A stretch of 64,000 nucleotides of DNA, taken from NCBI GenBank assembly GCA_024748595.1, contig CP072944.1, positions 776,001-840,000 on the forward strand, read 5' to 3'. The position numbers and the translations under genes are program-made. This document shows, piece by piece, positions 1 to 10,702 of the stretch; positions within the stretch are counted from its first letter, which is position 1; every line of letters begins with the position of its first letter. Below the pieces are notes generated by a model. That model did not search any database. It had not been told where the DNA came from and was given only the letters and a program-made list of their open reading frames with translations. The DNA is from Sodalis sp. Ffu (GTDB taxonomy: Bacteria > Pseudomonadota > Gammaproteobacteria > Enterobacterales > Enterobacteriaceae).

Positions 1-1101
1 TAAGCGTAAAACCTGTATAACGCATTTTTGGTCTGTTTCACTATAGATGTCAAATGATACGAGTTAAGGGGCTCATATAATACTATTTTTTCAGCGCATC
101 TTATTTCTTATCAATCCAATTAGGACAGATACATTCTTCTCACGTACGAGGACAGGTTTTGGCTATGCACAAAGTAAACTTTGTGCATAGCTTTCCATAG
201 CTGATGGAATATCCAGTAAATACAGGTAAGGTAAGGCATAATTCGTGGCACTATTTTTACCCAAGCAAAATACACCCAATTAGGAGGGGTGGGACACTGC
301 AACGAACAAGTAGCACGAACAATGACTAGATTTCAAGCGGCCATTTAGTTAGAGTTGAAACTTTCCGCAGATGTTATGTACGCTAGCTATAGACCCTTTG
401 CTCCTGTTAGGAAAGTGGGCACTAGAACTTTTGCAGCCGATGCATGGAGCATTACATAGCGTAATGCACTAAATATCAACACCCCTGCCGATGGTTAAAA
501 ACCTGGGGCACGCTGGTTTTTGACACCCACTTATCATCTTGTTTTCCCTGAAGCTGTATAGAGTCATTCCCGACATGATCCACAAATCATTTAATTTACT
601 ATCTTTCAGCTATCACTTGCGCAAGGGGGGCGTTGAGACTCAGCTCATCATGAATAAAGATCCCAGACCACGTTAAGAAAATTGCATAACAACTGTGATC
701 TTGCGCTAACCAATTGCATTTTTCACCTACCTACTTGACACCGTTATCACTATTGGCCGCAACCTCAAAATATTAGCAAACACACGGGGTTACTACTTAA
801 CGTAAATTGTGACAAAGAGACGCTATAAATTCATAGCAAATTAGCAACAATCTATTGATTTTGCTGATATCGATTGGTAAAAGCGAGCTGAAATACGTTA
901 AAACTGCTTCGGACCAACAAAATAATCTGTATCTTCATTCATCAAACGGAATCTTTATTGACCTATCGAATTACTCAATGGCACCTACCAAGGTAACAGC
1001 ATTCTGCGAACGCTTGTATTCCACGTAAATTGCGTTACAGTGTTATGCAGGCTTAAAATTTATACTGAACCAATCGAGCTAGTAATGCGCAACGAGGCAT
1101 G
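1..1101. other. Non-coding stretch upstream of recC
   Basis: I see no convincing gene in this 1.1 kb. In E. coli the genes upstream of recC are the prepilin-like ppdC, ygdB, ppdB and ppdA and then thyA; I looked for them in the same direction and could not recognise any. The sequence is AT-rich with stops in all frames, like the other decayed spacers here. Its only clear structure is a perfect inverted repeat near position 176. The recC promoter should lie at the right end, but I could not assign -35/-10 boxes with confidence. Confidence 0.5.
162..191. repeat. Perfect 14-bp inverted repeat
   Basis: The arms GCTATGCACAAAGT (162-175) and its exact complement (178-191) are separated by two bases. 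The right arm is followed by TTTCC but not by a real T-run, so it is a weak terminator candidate. It could also be a leftover operator or RNA hairpin from a lost gene. Confidence 0.6.
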
Positions 1102-4100
1102 ATGTTTACAGTTTATCATTCTAATCAACTAAATGTGCTCAAACGCCTGGCCGCCACAGTGATCGCTGGTCAGCCGTTGCGTGATCCTTTCCAGCCTGAA
1201 GTAATTCAGGTGCAGAATATCGGCATGGCGCAATGGATGCAAATAGAACTAGCAGCACAGTTTGGCATTGCAGCCAATATCGAATTTCTCCTGCCAGCCA
1301 AATTTATCTGGAAAATGTTTACTAGCGTGCTGCCAAATATCCCCATTGAGAACACCTTTTCAAAACTGGCGATCACTTGGAAACTGATGGCTATATTACC
1401 ACGCCTATGCCAACAAAAGAATTTTGATATTATCTACCAATATCTGCACGAAGACGACGATAAACGCAAATGTTTTCAGTTTGCTGAACGATTAGCGGAT
1501 CTGTTCAATCAATATCTAGTCTATCGTCCCGAATGGTTGGATATTTGGCAGCGCGGTGAGATGGTAGAAAAATTAGAAGATTCCCAACGTTGGCAAGCTC
1601 CGCTATGGAAAGCGCTTATAGAGGACATAAAACGTACTGAACAGCCATTGTGGCACCACACTAACCTTTATCAGTGCTTTATCAAAACCCTTAATAGTAG
1701 CCATATACGGCCACCTGGATTACCAGAACGGGTGTTTATTTGTAGTTCTGCACTACCACCCACCTATTTACAAGCGCTCCAAGCGCTGGGATGCCATATT
1801 GATATTCATCTACTGTTCATCAACCCCTGCCGCTATTACTGGGGGGATATTCGTGACTACAGCTTCCTAACGCAACTGAAGCATAAAACCCGACGGCATT
1901 ATCAAAAACAGTTGAAGCCAAAACTATTCCGGGTGACGGAACAGACAGATGACCTGTTCAATGACCAAGGCGAGCTACAGGTAGGCAACCCACTTCTTAC
2001 TTCTTGGGGTAAGCTAGGACGGGATAACCTTTATCTACTATACCAGCTAGCAAACATTCAAGAGGTGGATGCCTTCGTTGATCCAGCAGGCGATTGTCTG
2101 CTCAGTCTGCTGCAACGGGATATCCTTGAGCTGGAAGACCATACTGTAGTCGGTGTGAGCTACGATACGCTAAAAAATAACCAATGCAAACGACTGCTTA
2201 GACCAGAGGACCGCTCACTATGCCTACACATCTGCCACAGTCCACAACGCGAAATAGAAGTGCTACACGACAATCTGCTAGCGATGATGGCAGACGATCC
2301 GTCGCTGGCGCCGCACGAAGTGATCGTGATGGCAGCAAATATCGATCGCTACACACCGGCAATCCAGACGGTATTTGGCAACACCGCAGCAAGCTGTTAT
2401 TTGCCATTCGCCATTTCTGATCGCCAGGCTCGGCATATTCATCCGGTTTTATCGGCATTTCTCAACCTGCTCGAATTGCCGCAAAACCGGTTTACCGCCG
2501 AACAAGGGCTAGCTCTTCTGGAAGTACCGGCGCTAGCAGCACGCTTCAGCATTAACGAGAAAAGCTTTAAGCTGCTGCGTCATTGGGTAGCAGAGTCTGG
2601 CATCCGCTGGGGGCTTGATGACGATACTCTGCGAGAGCTAAAGTTACCGATCACAGGGCAACACACCTGGAGCTTCGGCCTGACCCGCATGTTGCTAGGC
2701 TACGCAATGGATAGCCAAAAAGGAGACTGGCAAGGGATTATGCCCTATGATGAATCCAGTGGCCAAATAGCCAGCCTAGCCGGCCATTTAGCTGAATTTC
2801 TAATGCTACTGCGATACTGGCGCGATCGTTGCGCTCATCCCCGCACTTTAGAGAATTGGCTCTCATGCGCTCGCGAAATCATTGATGATTTTTTTTCTCC
2901 GGATATCGATGCAGATGCGGCGCTAGCGTTGCTGGAAAGCTACTGGCAACAGTTACTACAGTGCGGACTGGAAGCAGGTTATGACCAACTAGTACCAGTA
3001 AGATTACTGCACGATAAACTGTCTGACCTATTAGATCAGGAACGAATCAGTCAACAGTTTCTAACTGGCGCTATCAATTTTTGCAATTTGACACCAGGAC
3101 GTCCCATTCCTTTCAAAGTGATATGCTTGCTGGGGATGAACGATGGAGTCTACCCACGAACACTACTTACGGTAAATTTCGATTTGATGGCGAAACAAAT
3201 ACATCGCGGAGATCGCAACAAACGTGACGAGGACCGTTATCTGTTTTTAGAAACACTGCTATCAGCTCAGCAAAGGTTGTACATCAGCTTTATCGGCCGT
3301 GATATCCAAGACAACACCCCACACTATCCCTCGGTGCTAGTAAGCGAGCTTTGCGAGTATATCACCCGGAGCTTTTATCTGCCCGGTGACGAACTTACCG
3401 AAACAGAAATAAGTGTCGAACGGGTGCGAGCCCATCTATGGCAATGGCATAGCCGCATGCCCTTTGCGCCCGAGAATTTCATCCCAGGCAGCGAAAGCCA
3501 AAGTTTCTCCGAAGAATGGCTGCCGGCCGCAAGAGCCATGGGAAAACCGCATCCTGATTTCGTCCAGCCGCTGAATAATCTACCTGTAGATATCTTGTCG
3601 TTCGAAGAGCTACGTCGCTTTTATAACCATCCAGTACGCGCCTGGTTTCAACAACGTCTGGCAGTATCGTTTCCTCAGGATACGCTAAAACTCGCAGCTG
3701 ATGAACCTTTTATAATCGACGGTTGTACTCGTTACAAGCTTAATGAACGGCTGGTGAATGCCATCATTAATAAACAAAATACTGATATGCTTTATCGCCA
3801 AGTATACGCGTCAGGTCTTTTACCTTATGGCGCATTCGGTGAACTTTATTGGACTAAGCAGTGCCTGGAAATGGCGATACTGGTAGAGAAGATACAGACA
3901 TGGCTTTTACCTAAAAACTACAGTATAGAAATAATCCTAACACTTGGAGATACCAAACTGATCGGCTGGCTGCCTCAGGTGCAGGATAATGGCCTACTGC
4001 GCTGGCGACCAGGGGCGCTTTCAACGAAAGATGGTTTGCTGCTGTGGCTAGAACATCTAATTTACTGCGCCATAGGCGGCAGCGGAGAAAGCCGGATATT

Positions 4101-4476
4101 TGGTAGCAGTGGTGAGTGGCATTTCACATCCTTATCTTCAGATAAGGCGAAAGAGTATTTACTCTCTATGATTTCTGGCTACTATCAAGGCATGACAACA
4201 CCATTGTTGCTGAACCGTTCAGGTAGCGCATGGCTGGCCCACTGCTTCGATCGACAAATACAAAACATTGATTGGGAGGAAAGCCGACAACAACAAGCGC
4301 GTGATAAATTGATAAAAGCCTGGCAGGGGGATGGGTATGTCACCGGAGAAAACAATGATCCATATATGCAAAGGCTAATACGACAACTTGATAAAACACA
4401 TATTGAGGGCATCATTTTGGCAGCACAACGCTATTTCCTACCACCTTTCATACTTAATGTAGCACAGAAAAGCTAG
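1102..4476 (+). CDS. recC: Exodeoxyribonuclease V subunit gamma (RecC)
   Basis: RecC is the Chi-recognising subunit of the RecBCD helicase-nuclease, which processes double-strand ends for recombination and degrades linear DNA. The product is 1124 aa, against about 1122 in E. coli, and is alignable end to end: VYHSNQL at the start, NPCRYYWGDI near residue 240, HSPQREIEVLHD near 385, and RWRPGALS in the C-terminal third. I place the start at the second of two adjacent ATG codons because E. coli RecC begins MLRVYHSN, matching MFTVYHSN. In E. coli the gene is followed by ptrA, recB and recD. Here recB begins 2.4 kb downstream because ptrA has decayed, so recB may need its own promoter. No frameshift or internal stop is visible. 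Confidence 0.97.
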   Translation: MFTVYHSNQLNVLKRLAATVIAGQPLRDPFQPEVIQVQNIGMAQWMQIELAAQFGIAANIEFLLPAKFIWKMFTSVLPNIPIENTFSKLAITWKLMAILPRLCQQKNFDIIYQYLHEDDDKRKCFQFAERLADLFNQYLVYRPEWLDIWQRGEMVEKLEDSQRWQAPLWKALIEDIKRTEQPLWHHTNLYQCFIKTLNSSHIRPPGLPERVFICSSALPPTYLQALQALGCHIDIHLLFINPCRYYWGDIRDYSFLTQLKHKTRRHYQKQLKPKLFRVTEQTDDLFNDQGELQVGNPLLTSWGKLGRDNLYLLYQLANIQEVDAFVDPAGDCLLSLLQRDILELEDHTVVGVSYDTLKNNQCKRLLRPEDRSLCLHICHSPQREIEVLHDNLLAMMADDPSLAPHEVIVMAANIDRYTPAIQTVFGNTAASCYLPFAISDRQARHIHPVLSAFLNLLELPQNRFTAEQGLALLEVPALAARFSINEKSFKLLRHWVAESGIRWGLDDDTLRELKLPITGQHTWSFGLTRMLLGYAMDSQKGDWQGIMPYDESSGQIASLAGHLAEFLMLLRYWRDRCAHPRTLENWLSCAREIIDDFFSPDIDADAALALLESYWQQLLQCGLEAGYDQLVPVRLLHDKLSDLLDQERISQQFLTGAINFCNLTPGRPIPFKVICLLGMNDGVYPRTLLTVNFDLMAKQIHRGDRNKRDEDRYLFLETLLSAQQRLYISFIGRDIQDNTPHYPSVLVSELCEYITRSFYLPGDELTETEISVERVRAHLWQWHSRMPFAPENFIPGSESQSFSEEWLPAARAMGKPHPDFVQPLNNLPVDILSFEELRRFYNHPVRAWFQQRLAVSFPQDTLKLAADEPFIIDGCTRYKLNERLVNAIINKQNTDMLYRQVYASGLLPYGAFGELYWTKQCLEMAILVEKIQTWLLPKNYSIEIILTLGDTKLIGWLPQVQDNGLLRWRPGALSTKDGLLLWLEHLIYCAIGGSGESRIFGSSGEWHFTSLSSDKAKEYLLSMISGYYQGMTTPLLLNRSGSAWLAHCFDRQIQNIDWEESRQQQARDKLIKAWQGDGYVTGENNDPYMQRLIRQLDKTHIEGIILAAQRYFLPPFILNVAQKS

Positions 4477-4859
4477 ATGAAACACAAAAAATATAACGCA
4501 AAGCAAATATCGAAAAACCTAATATTAAAATTTAATAGAATTGTTCATGTATTATGCACTGACTTATACAGGCAGGATAAACCACGGTACAAAAAATCCT
4601 AAAAGAATCAGATCCTCGTACATTAGGATTATTCAACAACATGATGTACCTTTGGTGAGAAGGTAGTTGGTGTAAAGCAATACCCAAAAAAAGGTCGCTA
4701 GACACTACAATCAACTAAGACTAACTTTCCATCTCTGGAACATATAATTTGATAAATTCGCGCCATTATCAAGAAAATTATAGCAGGAAAGTATTACTAC
4801 CCAGCACCGATTTCTTCCTCAATAATTATTGAAGTAAAAATAATACAAACTGCATCTAA

Positions 4860-5400
4860 GTTACCGATCGGTACACCGACGCTACTGGATTTTACGCCGA
4901 TAAAAAGCAACACACGGAAAATACTACGCTACCTTTGCGCGTACCAACAATAATTTGTGCAGGCGCAAATTTGTTTTAAAGCCATGAAGCCATTATATAC
5001 CGTGGCTCACGCTTCTCCGCGATAAAGTAAGCTAAACAGAAAAATTGTATGATATGTTACCAAACTTTTACAAGCTATTACTGTACCAATTTGGATAGCG
5101 GTAATCATAAGCAATCAGCAGTTGTCAGAATTCGCGAATTTAATCTCCGCAATCTTGTGCCGAGATCGCGCTAACCATCAGATAACGGTCGGTACCTAGC
5201 ATCTTTCAGTAAAATAAATAATTATAAGCTATCTAATAAATTACAACAGCAGCACTCTATCCAAAATAGAGATTGTAAATCTTATCGACACCACAACCGG
5301 AGGGGATTATATAGGCTACATATCTTATATAAAATGAAAAGAGCAGCTACCAATATTTTATAGAATTCGACACTTATCGGACTAGTACTTTAAATGAACT
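4860..5400 (+). pseudogene. ptrA: Remnant of protease III gene ptrA
   Basis: In E. coli ptrA (about 2.9 kb, periplasmic zinc protease pitrilysin) lies between recC and recB on the same strand. Here only pieces remain. Around 5060-5160 shifting frames give YYCTNL followed by VIISNQQLSEFANLISAI, which matches YYSANLMKAVIYSNKPLPELAKMA of E. coli PtrA. Earlier traces (about 4900-5035) resemble the region around ENDALPGAVDRLADAIAEPLLDK, and a later one (about 5295) resembles QKGIIIHYVP. Many stops and frameshifts are present. The zinc-binding motif region is not recognisable. The limits are approximate. Confidence 0.6.
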
Positions 5401-6024
5401 ATAATTGAATAGTTTAACACTATGCTCAAGTGCTGGTCAAACATATGTAAAATTCTTAGAATCTGACAGTCTTTCTCTACTACATTAATATACTTAGATA
5501 CCATAACGCTGAAAAACGCTCACATTAGGTTTATCAATCTACATGCACCGCACAATAATAAACGCTTACTCAATCTCTTTAGTGGATAAATAATCGGCGG
5601 CGTAGATAGCCCACGGACAGTAGTTACAATAAATTCCACTAACACTGCCAGCACTTAATCATTAATAACGCTAATGCTTTCTATTACAGTGATAAGCAAC
5701 CGACATATCCTAAAACTTTTTATACTATTACCAGAACCAGTGGCTTGAACGATCTTAAATAATAAGAAAAAAAAATCACCAGTGTCTTTATTTATGCAAT
5801 AGAGCCTATCAAGTCGGTCAAACCACTCTAGGTGATAAGCATATTTAAGCAAGGCTTTAATTCAATGCACATCCAACCATAATTTTAAATTACGCATTGC
5901 AATTTAGTAACGTCAGCATCCTACAAAATAGCCGTTTCTTTGTAACTTGTAACATAGTTGCTCTACCAAAGAACCTCAAAATGAAAACCCAGCTTCTATT
6001 TCTTTATGGTCATTATTTACTAGG
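5401..6024. other. Decayed spacer, probably the rest of ptrA
   Basis: This is AT-rich sequence with no open frame that resembles a protein I know. By position it should be the remainder of the ptrA ruin, but I could not match specific residues. Confidence 0.35.
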
Positions 6025-6693
6025 CTTTGTTGAATAATATAGAATATTTTTACCAAGGGCAAATACCTATAAAACAAAAAATTTTAATCACTACTTAGCA
6101 AAACATAAAAATAGCAAAACATAAAAAAGACCTCACAGCATAACGCAGCTCACTACTTGGATAGCCCAACCCTTGTATGAAAAAATAAAAATATTTAAAA
6201 GAAGACGTTCAGTACACTATTTGAATAAAATCTTGATTAACATGAACCTTTCACCTAACAGCGCGAGCAGAGCATTACAAGGTCTTATAGACTCCATTTT
6301 TAATTAATATTAATATACACTTACCACTATTTAAGATCCCTAACATCAGTAAACTGACTAATAATTAATGGTCATGATAAAACTCTTAACACATGGCAAC
6401 ATCGATCATATTTGACACTATGGATCCAAAGCTATTTGAAAAAGGTAAAGGAAAATGATGATCAAAAAAAGCACCATATAGCAATCGATATCGCGACACA
6501 TAACATCCTCATTATAGTGAAGTATATATAGTAATATAACTGATGCATAATCACTACCAAAATCAGAGCTCCCCAGAAAAGGATCCTGCTATTAGCCAGA
6601 TAATGCTGATAGGAATCAACACTAAACTCAACGTTTAATTAAAATAACCACTAAAAAAGGGCTAGCAACGACTAAACTTAATTCAATAAACCT
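6025..6693 (+). mobile_element. IS903-like (IS5 family) remnant
   Basis: The left end GGCTTTGTTGAATAA (6025-6039) matches the IS903-type terminal repeat. A degenerate complementary end lies near 6675-6693. Inside, pieces of the transposase are readable in broken frames: a segment like LQGLIDSIF near 6280 and one like AIDIATHNI near 6480, corresponding to the conserved AVDTATHEI region. The remnant is about 670 bp, where a full element would be about 1.05 kb. Confidence 0.7.
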
Positions 6694-6931
6694 GGTTTAT
6701 GCTGCAAAGCGCCCACTATACAACCGATATTTTTTATCGGCGTTACTAGCATTTTTAAACACCATTCCGCGGTTAAAATCCTTTGACCAAGAGGCTTGTA
6801 CGCCAGTTAGAAAGCAACCAAGACGCTAGGCAAAAACTGGGGCTATATACCGATTAGAAGCATGATAGTATATATTTCAATACCCATGAAACAGTTTTCA
6901 AATCGTTATAAACAACCTGCAGACGCTATTC

Positions 6932-9900
6932 ATGCAACAAAAGGAAACCAATAAAATTAAAAATACACAAAACTTTAACCCGATGAAAATACCGCTTCAG
7001 GGCTGCAGCCTGATTGAAGCATCGGCGGGCACCGGTAAAACTTATACCCTAGTGACGATCTATCTGCGCTTGCTACTTGGGCTAGGTGGTGAAGCACACT
7101 ATCCACGACCATTGAGCGTGGAAGAAATTTTAGTAGTAACTTTTACCGAGGCAGCCACCAAAGAGCTACGCTATCGCATCCGAGACAATATTTATCGATT
7201 GCGGTTAGCTTGCGTATGTGGTAGCAGCGAGGATCCTATGCTGGCAGCGATACTGGCTCAGTTAAGCAATATTGATCTGGCAGCCAGCCAGCTACTGATA
7301 GCAGAGCGTCAGATGGACGAAGCGTCTATCTTCACCATTCATGGTTTTTGCCAACGCATGCTAATACAAAACCCGATAGAATCGGACACGTTGTTCCAAC
7401 AAACACTGATAGAGGATGAATCGTTCCTACATCATCAGGTAAGCTATGACTTTTGGCGCCGGCACTGTTCGTCACTACCGATAGCAGTGGCGAACATAAT
7501 TCAGCAATATTGGAACGGGCCAGAAGCCCTGTTGGCGGAGATCTTGCCCTATTTGCAAGGCGACGAACCGGAGATCTGCAATCGCCCATATAAAGAAGAT
7601 ACCATCATCGATCGTCATAAGCGTATTATCGCCTGCATTGATGAGCTAAAACAGCGATGGCGTGAAGCAGAAAGTGAATTACAGGAGATAATTGATACCC
7701 ACAGACTCAATCACCGTATCTACAGCTCTAAAAACTTGTTGGCATGGCTGAAAAAAATCTACCAGTGGGCCAGGAAGCCGACCACGGACTATCAGGTACC
7801 AAAAGAACTGGAACGATTTAGAAGTTCTGTGCTGGAGGAAAAGACTACCCAAGGCAAGCCGCTACAACATACATTGTTTAAGGCGGTGGAAACATATTAC
7901 CAACACGCGCAGTCGCTGCGAGAACTTGTATTTATCATGGCACTGGATGAAATGCGTCATGATCTGGAAAAGGAAAAAGATACGCGGGCAGAAATAGGGT
8001 TTGACGATCTACTCAGCCGCTTTGATCACGCACTAGCTAGTAACGATGGGGAAACACTGGCACAATCAGTGCGAGTCCGCTACCCTGTGGCGATGATCGA
8101 TGAATTTCAGGATACAGATCCTCGACAATACCGTATTTTTCGCCGACTATACCGTGCGCAGCCCAACTACGGATTACTGCTAATCGGTGATCCCAAACAA
8201 TCGATTTATGCTTTTAGAGGCGCTGATATCTTCACCTATATGCGCATACGCAAAGAAATGGACGTTCGCTATACTCTTAACACCAATTGGCGTTCTTCAC
8301 CAGGCATGGTTAATGCTGTTAACCAACTGTTTCAATGCCTACCTGCACCGTTTATTTTTAACGAAATTCCATTTTCGTCAGTCGCGGCTGCCGATAGCAA
8401 CGCCGGACTGAGGCTGGTTCTGCAGCATCAGCCTCAACCAGCAATGTGTTTCTGGCTCCAACCAGGCGCCGCAGTAGGGGTTAATGAATACCAACAATTA
8501 ATGGCTCAGCAGTGCGCCACCACTATTCGCAATTGGCTGAGTGCCTCCCTAAATGGTGATGCCTGGCTTGAAGGCAAACAGAGACAGCCGCTACAGGCTT
8601 CGGATATAACAGTGCTAGTACGTAACCACAACGAAGCAGCGCTCGTGCATGATGCACTTGCAACACTTGCAATCCCGACGGTTTATCTCTCCAACCGCAA
8701 TAATGTTTTTAAAACTCCTGAAGCACGTGAAATACTTTGGTTATTACAGGCGGTTGTAACGCCTGAGCAAGATAATGCTCTACGCTGCGCACTGGCGACT
8801 AGTCTACTAGGTTTCGATGCGGTGTCGCTTGAGTTCCTTAATACCGATGAACAAAGCTGGGAAAACCGAATTAAAGAATTTGCCGACTACCGTCTTTGCT
8901 GGCAAAATCGCGGGGTGCTACCTATGTTACGTCAAATGATAATTCATCACCGTATAGCGGAAAACCTGCTAGCCAGTAGCGATGGTAAGCGTCGACTAAC
9001 AGACTTACTACATTTAGGCGAGTTGCTGCAAGAGGCTTCGACGCAGTTAAAAAACGAGTATGCGCTGGTCCGCTGGCTAGCGCTACAAATTGAATCCCCT
9101 AATCTTCGAGGCACTAATCAACAGTTGCGATTGGAAAGCGATCGTCATCTAGTGCAAATTACTACAGTGCATAAATCCAAGGGGCTAGAATTTCCACTGG
9201 TATTTTTGCCATTCGCCGCTAATTTTCGCCAGCAAAAACGTCCGCTGTTTCACGACCGACAGCAATATAAAGCTTGGCTTGATCTCAGTGCAGCTCCGCA
9301 GAGCCTTAAATTCGCAGAAGAGGAGCGCTTGGCGGAAGATCTGCGGCTATTTTATGTCGCAGTAACGCGTTCTATTTACCACTGCAGTATCGGTATTGCC
9401 CCTCTATTTCATGGAAATCGTAAAAAAGCCGGCAATAGTGATCTACATTTAAGTGCGCCTGGTTATCTAATTCAGCAGGGCAAAGCCAGCAATGCCGGAC
9501 TACTGTATAACCAGCTAGAGGCGCTCCAAGCACGCGCTGGAGATGATATAGCGTTTTGCCTTATCCTAAATACGCAGACCTTGCCACTAGCGCCGACCAC
9601 AGCAACAAACAAACCTTTAGCTGCCCGGCATTGGAAAACGCCGATGCACGATCCCTGGATGGTCACCAGCTACACTGGCCTGCATCAGCAAAGCACTTCA
9701 GTGATGATGGATTTGCAACCACAGCTGGATGTGGATACAGTGGGGAAGAACAATCAACAAGAGGTGGTGCTATTAACTCCGCACACCTTTCCTCGCGGCG
9801 CGTTGCCAGGCACTTTTTTGCATCACTTGTTTGAAACGTTAGATTTTACCAGGCCACTGAATAGTCAATGGTTAAGTTCCCAGCTGAAGCAAAATAATAT

Positions 9901-10519
9901 CGAAGCAATATGGCTGCCGATAGTTCAACAATGGATAGCATCGATAATCCATATGCCGCTAGACGGAGAGACGCTATCGCTCTCGCATCTATCTCCCGAT
10001 AACCGACTCACCGAACTGCAGTTTTATCTGTCCATTGACGCCACACTATCAGCACAGGACCTAGACAGGCTTTGCAAACACTATGATCCACTATCGGCAC
10101 GCTGTCTACCTCTAGATTTCCCAAAAGTTAAGGGAATGCTGAAAGGTTTCATCGATCTTGTCTTTCGCTGGCAAGGGCGCTACTACCTGCTAGATTATAA
10201 ATCTAACTGGCTAGGAGAAAATACCTCTGACTATACTTGGCCATCGCTGGAGCAAGCGATGATCGACCACCGTTATGAACTGCAGTACCAACTTTATACC
10301 CTGGCGCTTCACCGATTTCTACGCCACCGACAGGTGAATTATGACTATCAGCGAGATTTTGGAGGGATATTTTATCTTTTTCTGCGGGGTATCGACCCCA
10401 AGCAGCCAGGTAACGGCATCTACTCATGCCGGCCGAACTTGACGTTGATTGACGGGATTGATAGCCTGCTTGCTGGGGATGCCGTCTACTGCACGTCTGA
10501 TAGGCTGGCTCTTCCCTGA
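6932..10519 (+). CDS. recB: Exodeoxyribonuclease V subunit beta (RecB)
   Basis: RecB is the 3'-5' helicase and the only nuclease subunit of RecBCD. The product has 1195 aa, versus 1180 in E. coli. The Walker A motif SAGTGKT is at residues 31-37, the UvrD-type motif DEFQDTDPRQYRIF lies near residue 390, and RLFYVAVTRS near 810. The C-terminal nuclease domain keeps GFIDLVFRWQGRYYLLDYKSN with its catalytic Asp and Lys, so nuclease function looks intact. The ATG used gives a few extra residues before the conserved PLQG; an ATG at residue 18 would be too short compared with E. coli. An IS remnant ends about 240 bp upstream. The gap of 183 bp to recD is unusual, since the two genes are contiguous in E. 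coli. Confidence 0.97.
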   Translation: MQQKETNKIKNTQNFNPMKIPLQGCSLIEASAGTGKTYTLVTIYLRLLLGLGGEAHYPRPLSVEEILVVTFTEAATKELRYRIRDNIYRLRLACVCGSSEDPMLAAILAQLSNIDLAASQLLIAERQMDEASIFTIHGFCQRMLIQNPIESDTLFQQTLIEDESFLHHQVSYDFWRRHCSSLPIAVANIIQQYWNGPEALLAEILPYLQGDEPEICNRPYKEDTIIDRHKRIIACIDELKQRWREAESELQEIIDTHRLNHRIYSSKNLLAWLKKIYQWARKPTTDYQVPKELERFRSSVLEEKTTQGKPLQHTLFKAVETYYQHAQSLRELVFIMALDEMRHDLEKEKDTRAEIGFDDLLSRFDHALASNDGETLAQSVRVRYPVAMIDEFQDTDPRQYRIFRRLYRAQPNYGLLLIGDPKQSIYAFRGADIFTYMRIRKEMDVRYTLNTNWRSSPGMVNAVNQLFQCLPAPFIFNEIPFSSVAAADSNAGLRLVLQHQPQPAMCFWLQPGAAVGVNEYQQLMAQQCATTIRNWLSASLNGDAWLEGKQRQPLQASDITVLVRNHNEAALVHDALATLAIPTVYLSNRNNVFKTPEAREILWLLQAVVTPEQDNALRCALATSLLGFDAVSLEFLNTDEQSWENRIKEFADYRLCWQNRGVLPMLRQMIIHHRIAENLLASSDGKRRLTDLLHLGELLQEASTQLKNEYALVRWLALQIESPNLRGTNQQLRLESDRHLVQITTVHKSKGLEFPLVFLPFAANFRQQKRPLFHDRQQYKAWLDLSAAPQSLKFAEEERLAEDLRLFYVAVTRSIYHCSIGIAPLFHGNRKKAGNSDLHLSAPGYLIQQGKASNAGLLYNQLEALQARAGDDIAFCLILNTQTLPLAPTTATNKPLAARHWKTPMHDPWMVTSYTGLHQQSTSVMMDLQPQLDVDTVGKNNQQEVVLLTPHTFPRGALPGTFLHHLFETLDFTRPLNSQWLSSQLKQNNIEAIWLPIVQQWIASIIHMPLDGETLSLSHLSPDNRLTELQFYLSIDATLSAQDLDRLCKHYDPLSARCLPLDFPKVKGMLKGFIDLVFRWQGRYYLLDYKSNWLGENTSDYTWPSLEQAMIDHRYELQYQLYTLALHRFLRHRQVNYDYQRDFGGIFYLFLRGIDPKQPGNGIYSCRPNLTLIDGIDSLLAGDAVYCTSDRLALP

Positions 10520-10702
10520 TATTCTAAGAAAAAGATAGACCGAACACAACAATCAGACAGGTTATGTCCCAATAGGTAAATTAAAGTGCTATAGCGAGCA
10601 AAATAGGATGCCGGCTCAACGTTATGGCTACCGACCGGACTACTACAGTACAAGATATAGTACATTATATGACTTTGATTTTCCCGTGACAAGAGGCAAG
10701 TG

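Noticed and set aside
120-302. A 60-codon open frame on the minus strand
   Set aside because: No family resemblance, no ribosome site, and it contains the perfect inverted repeat; probably chance.
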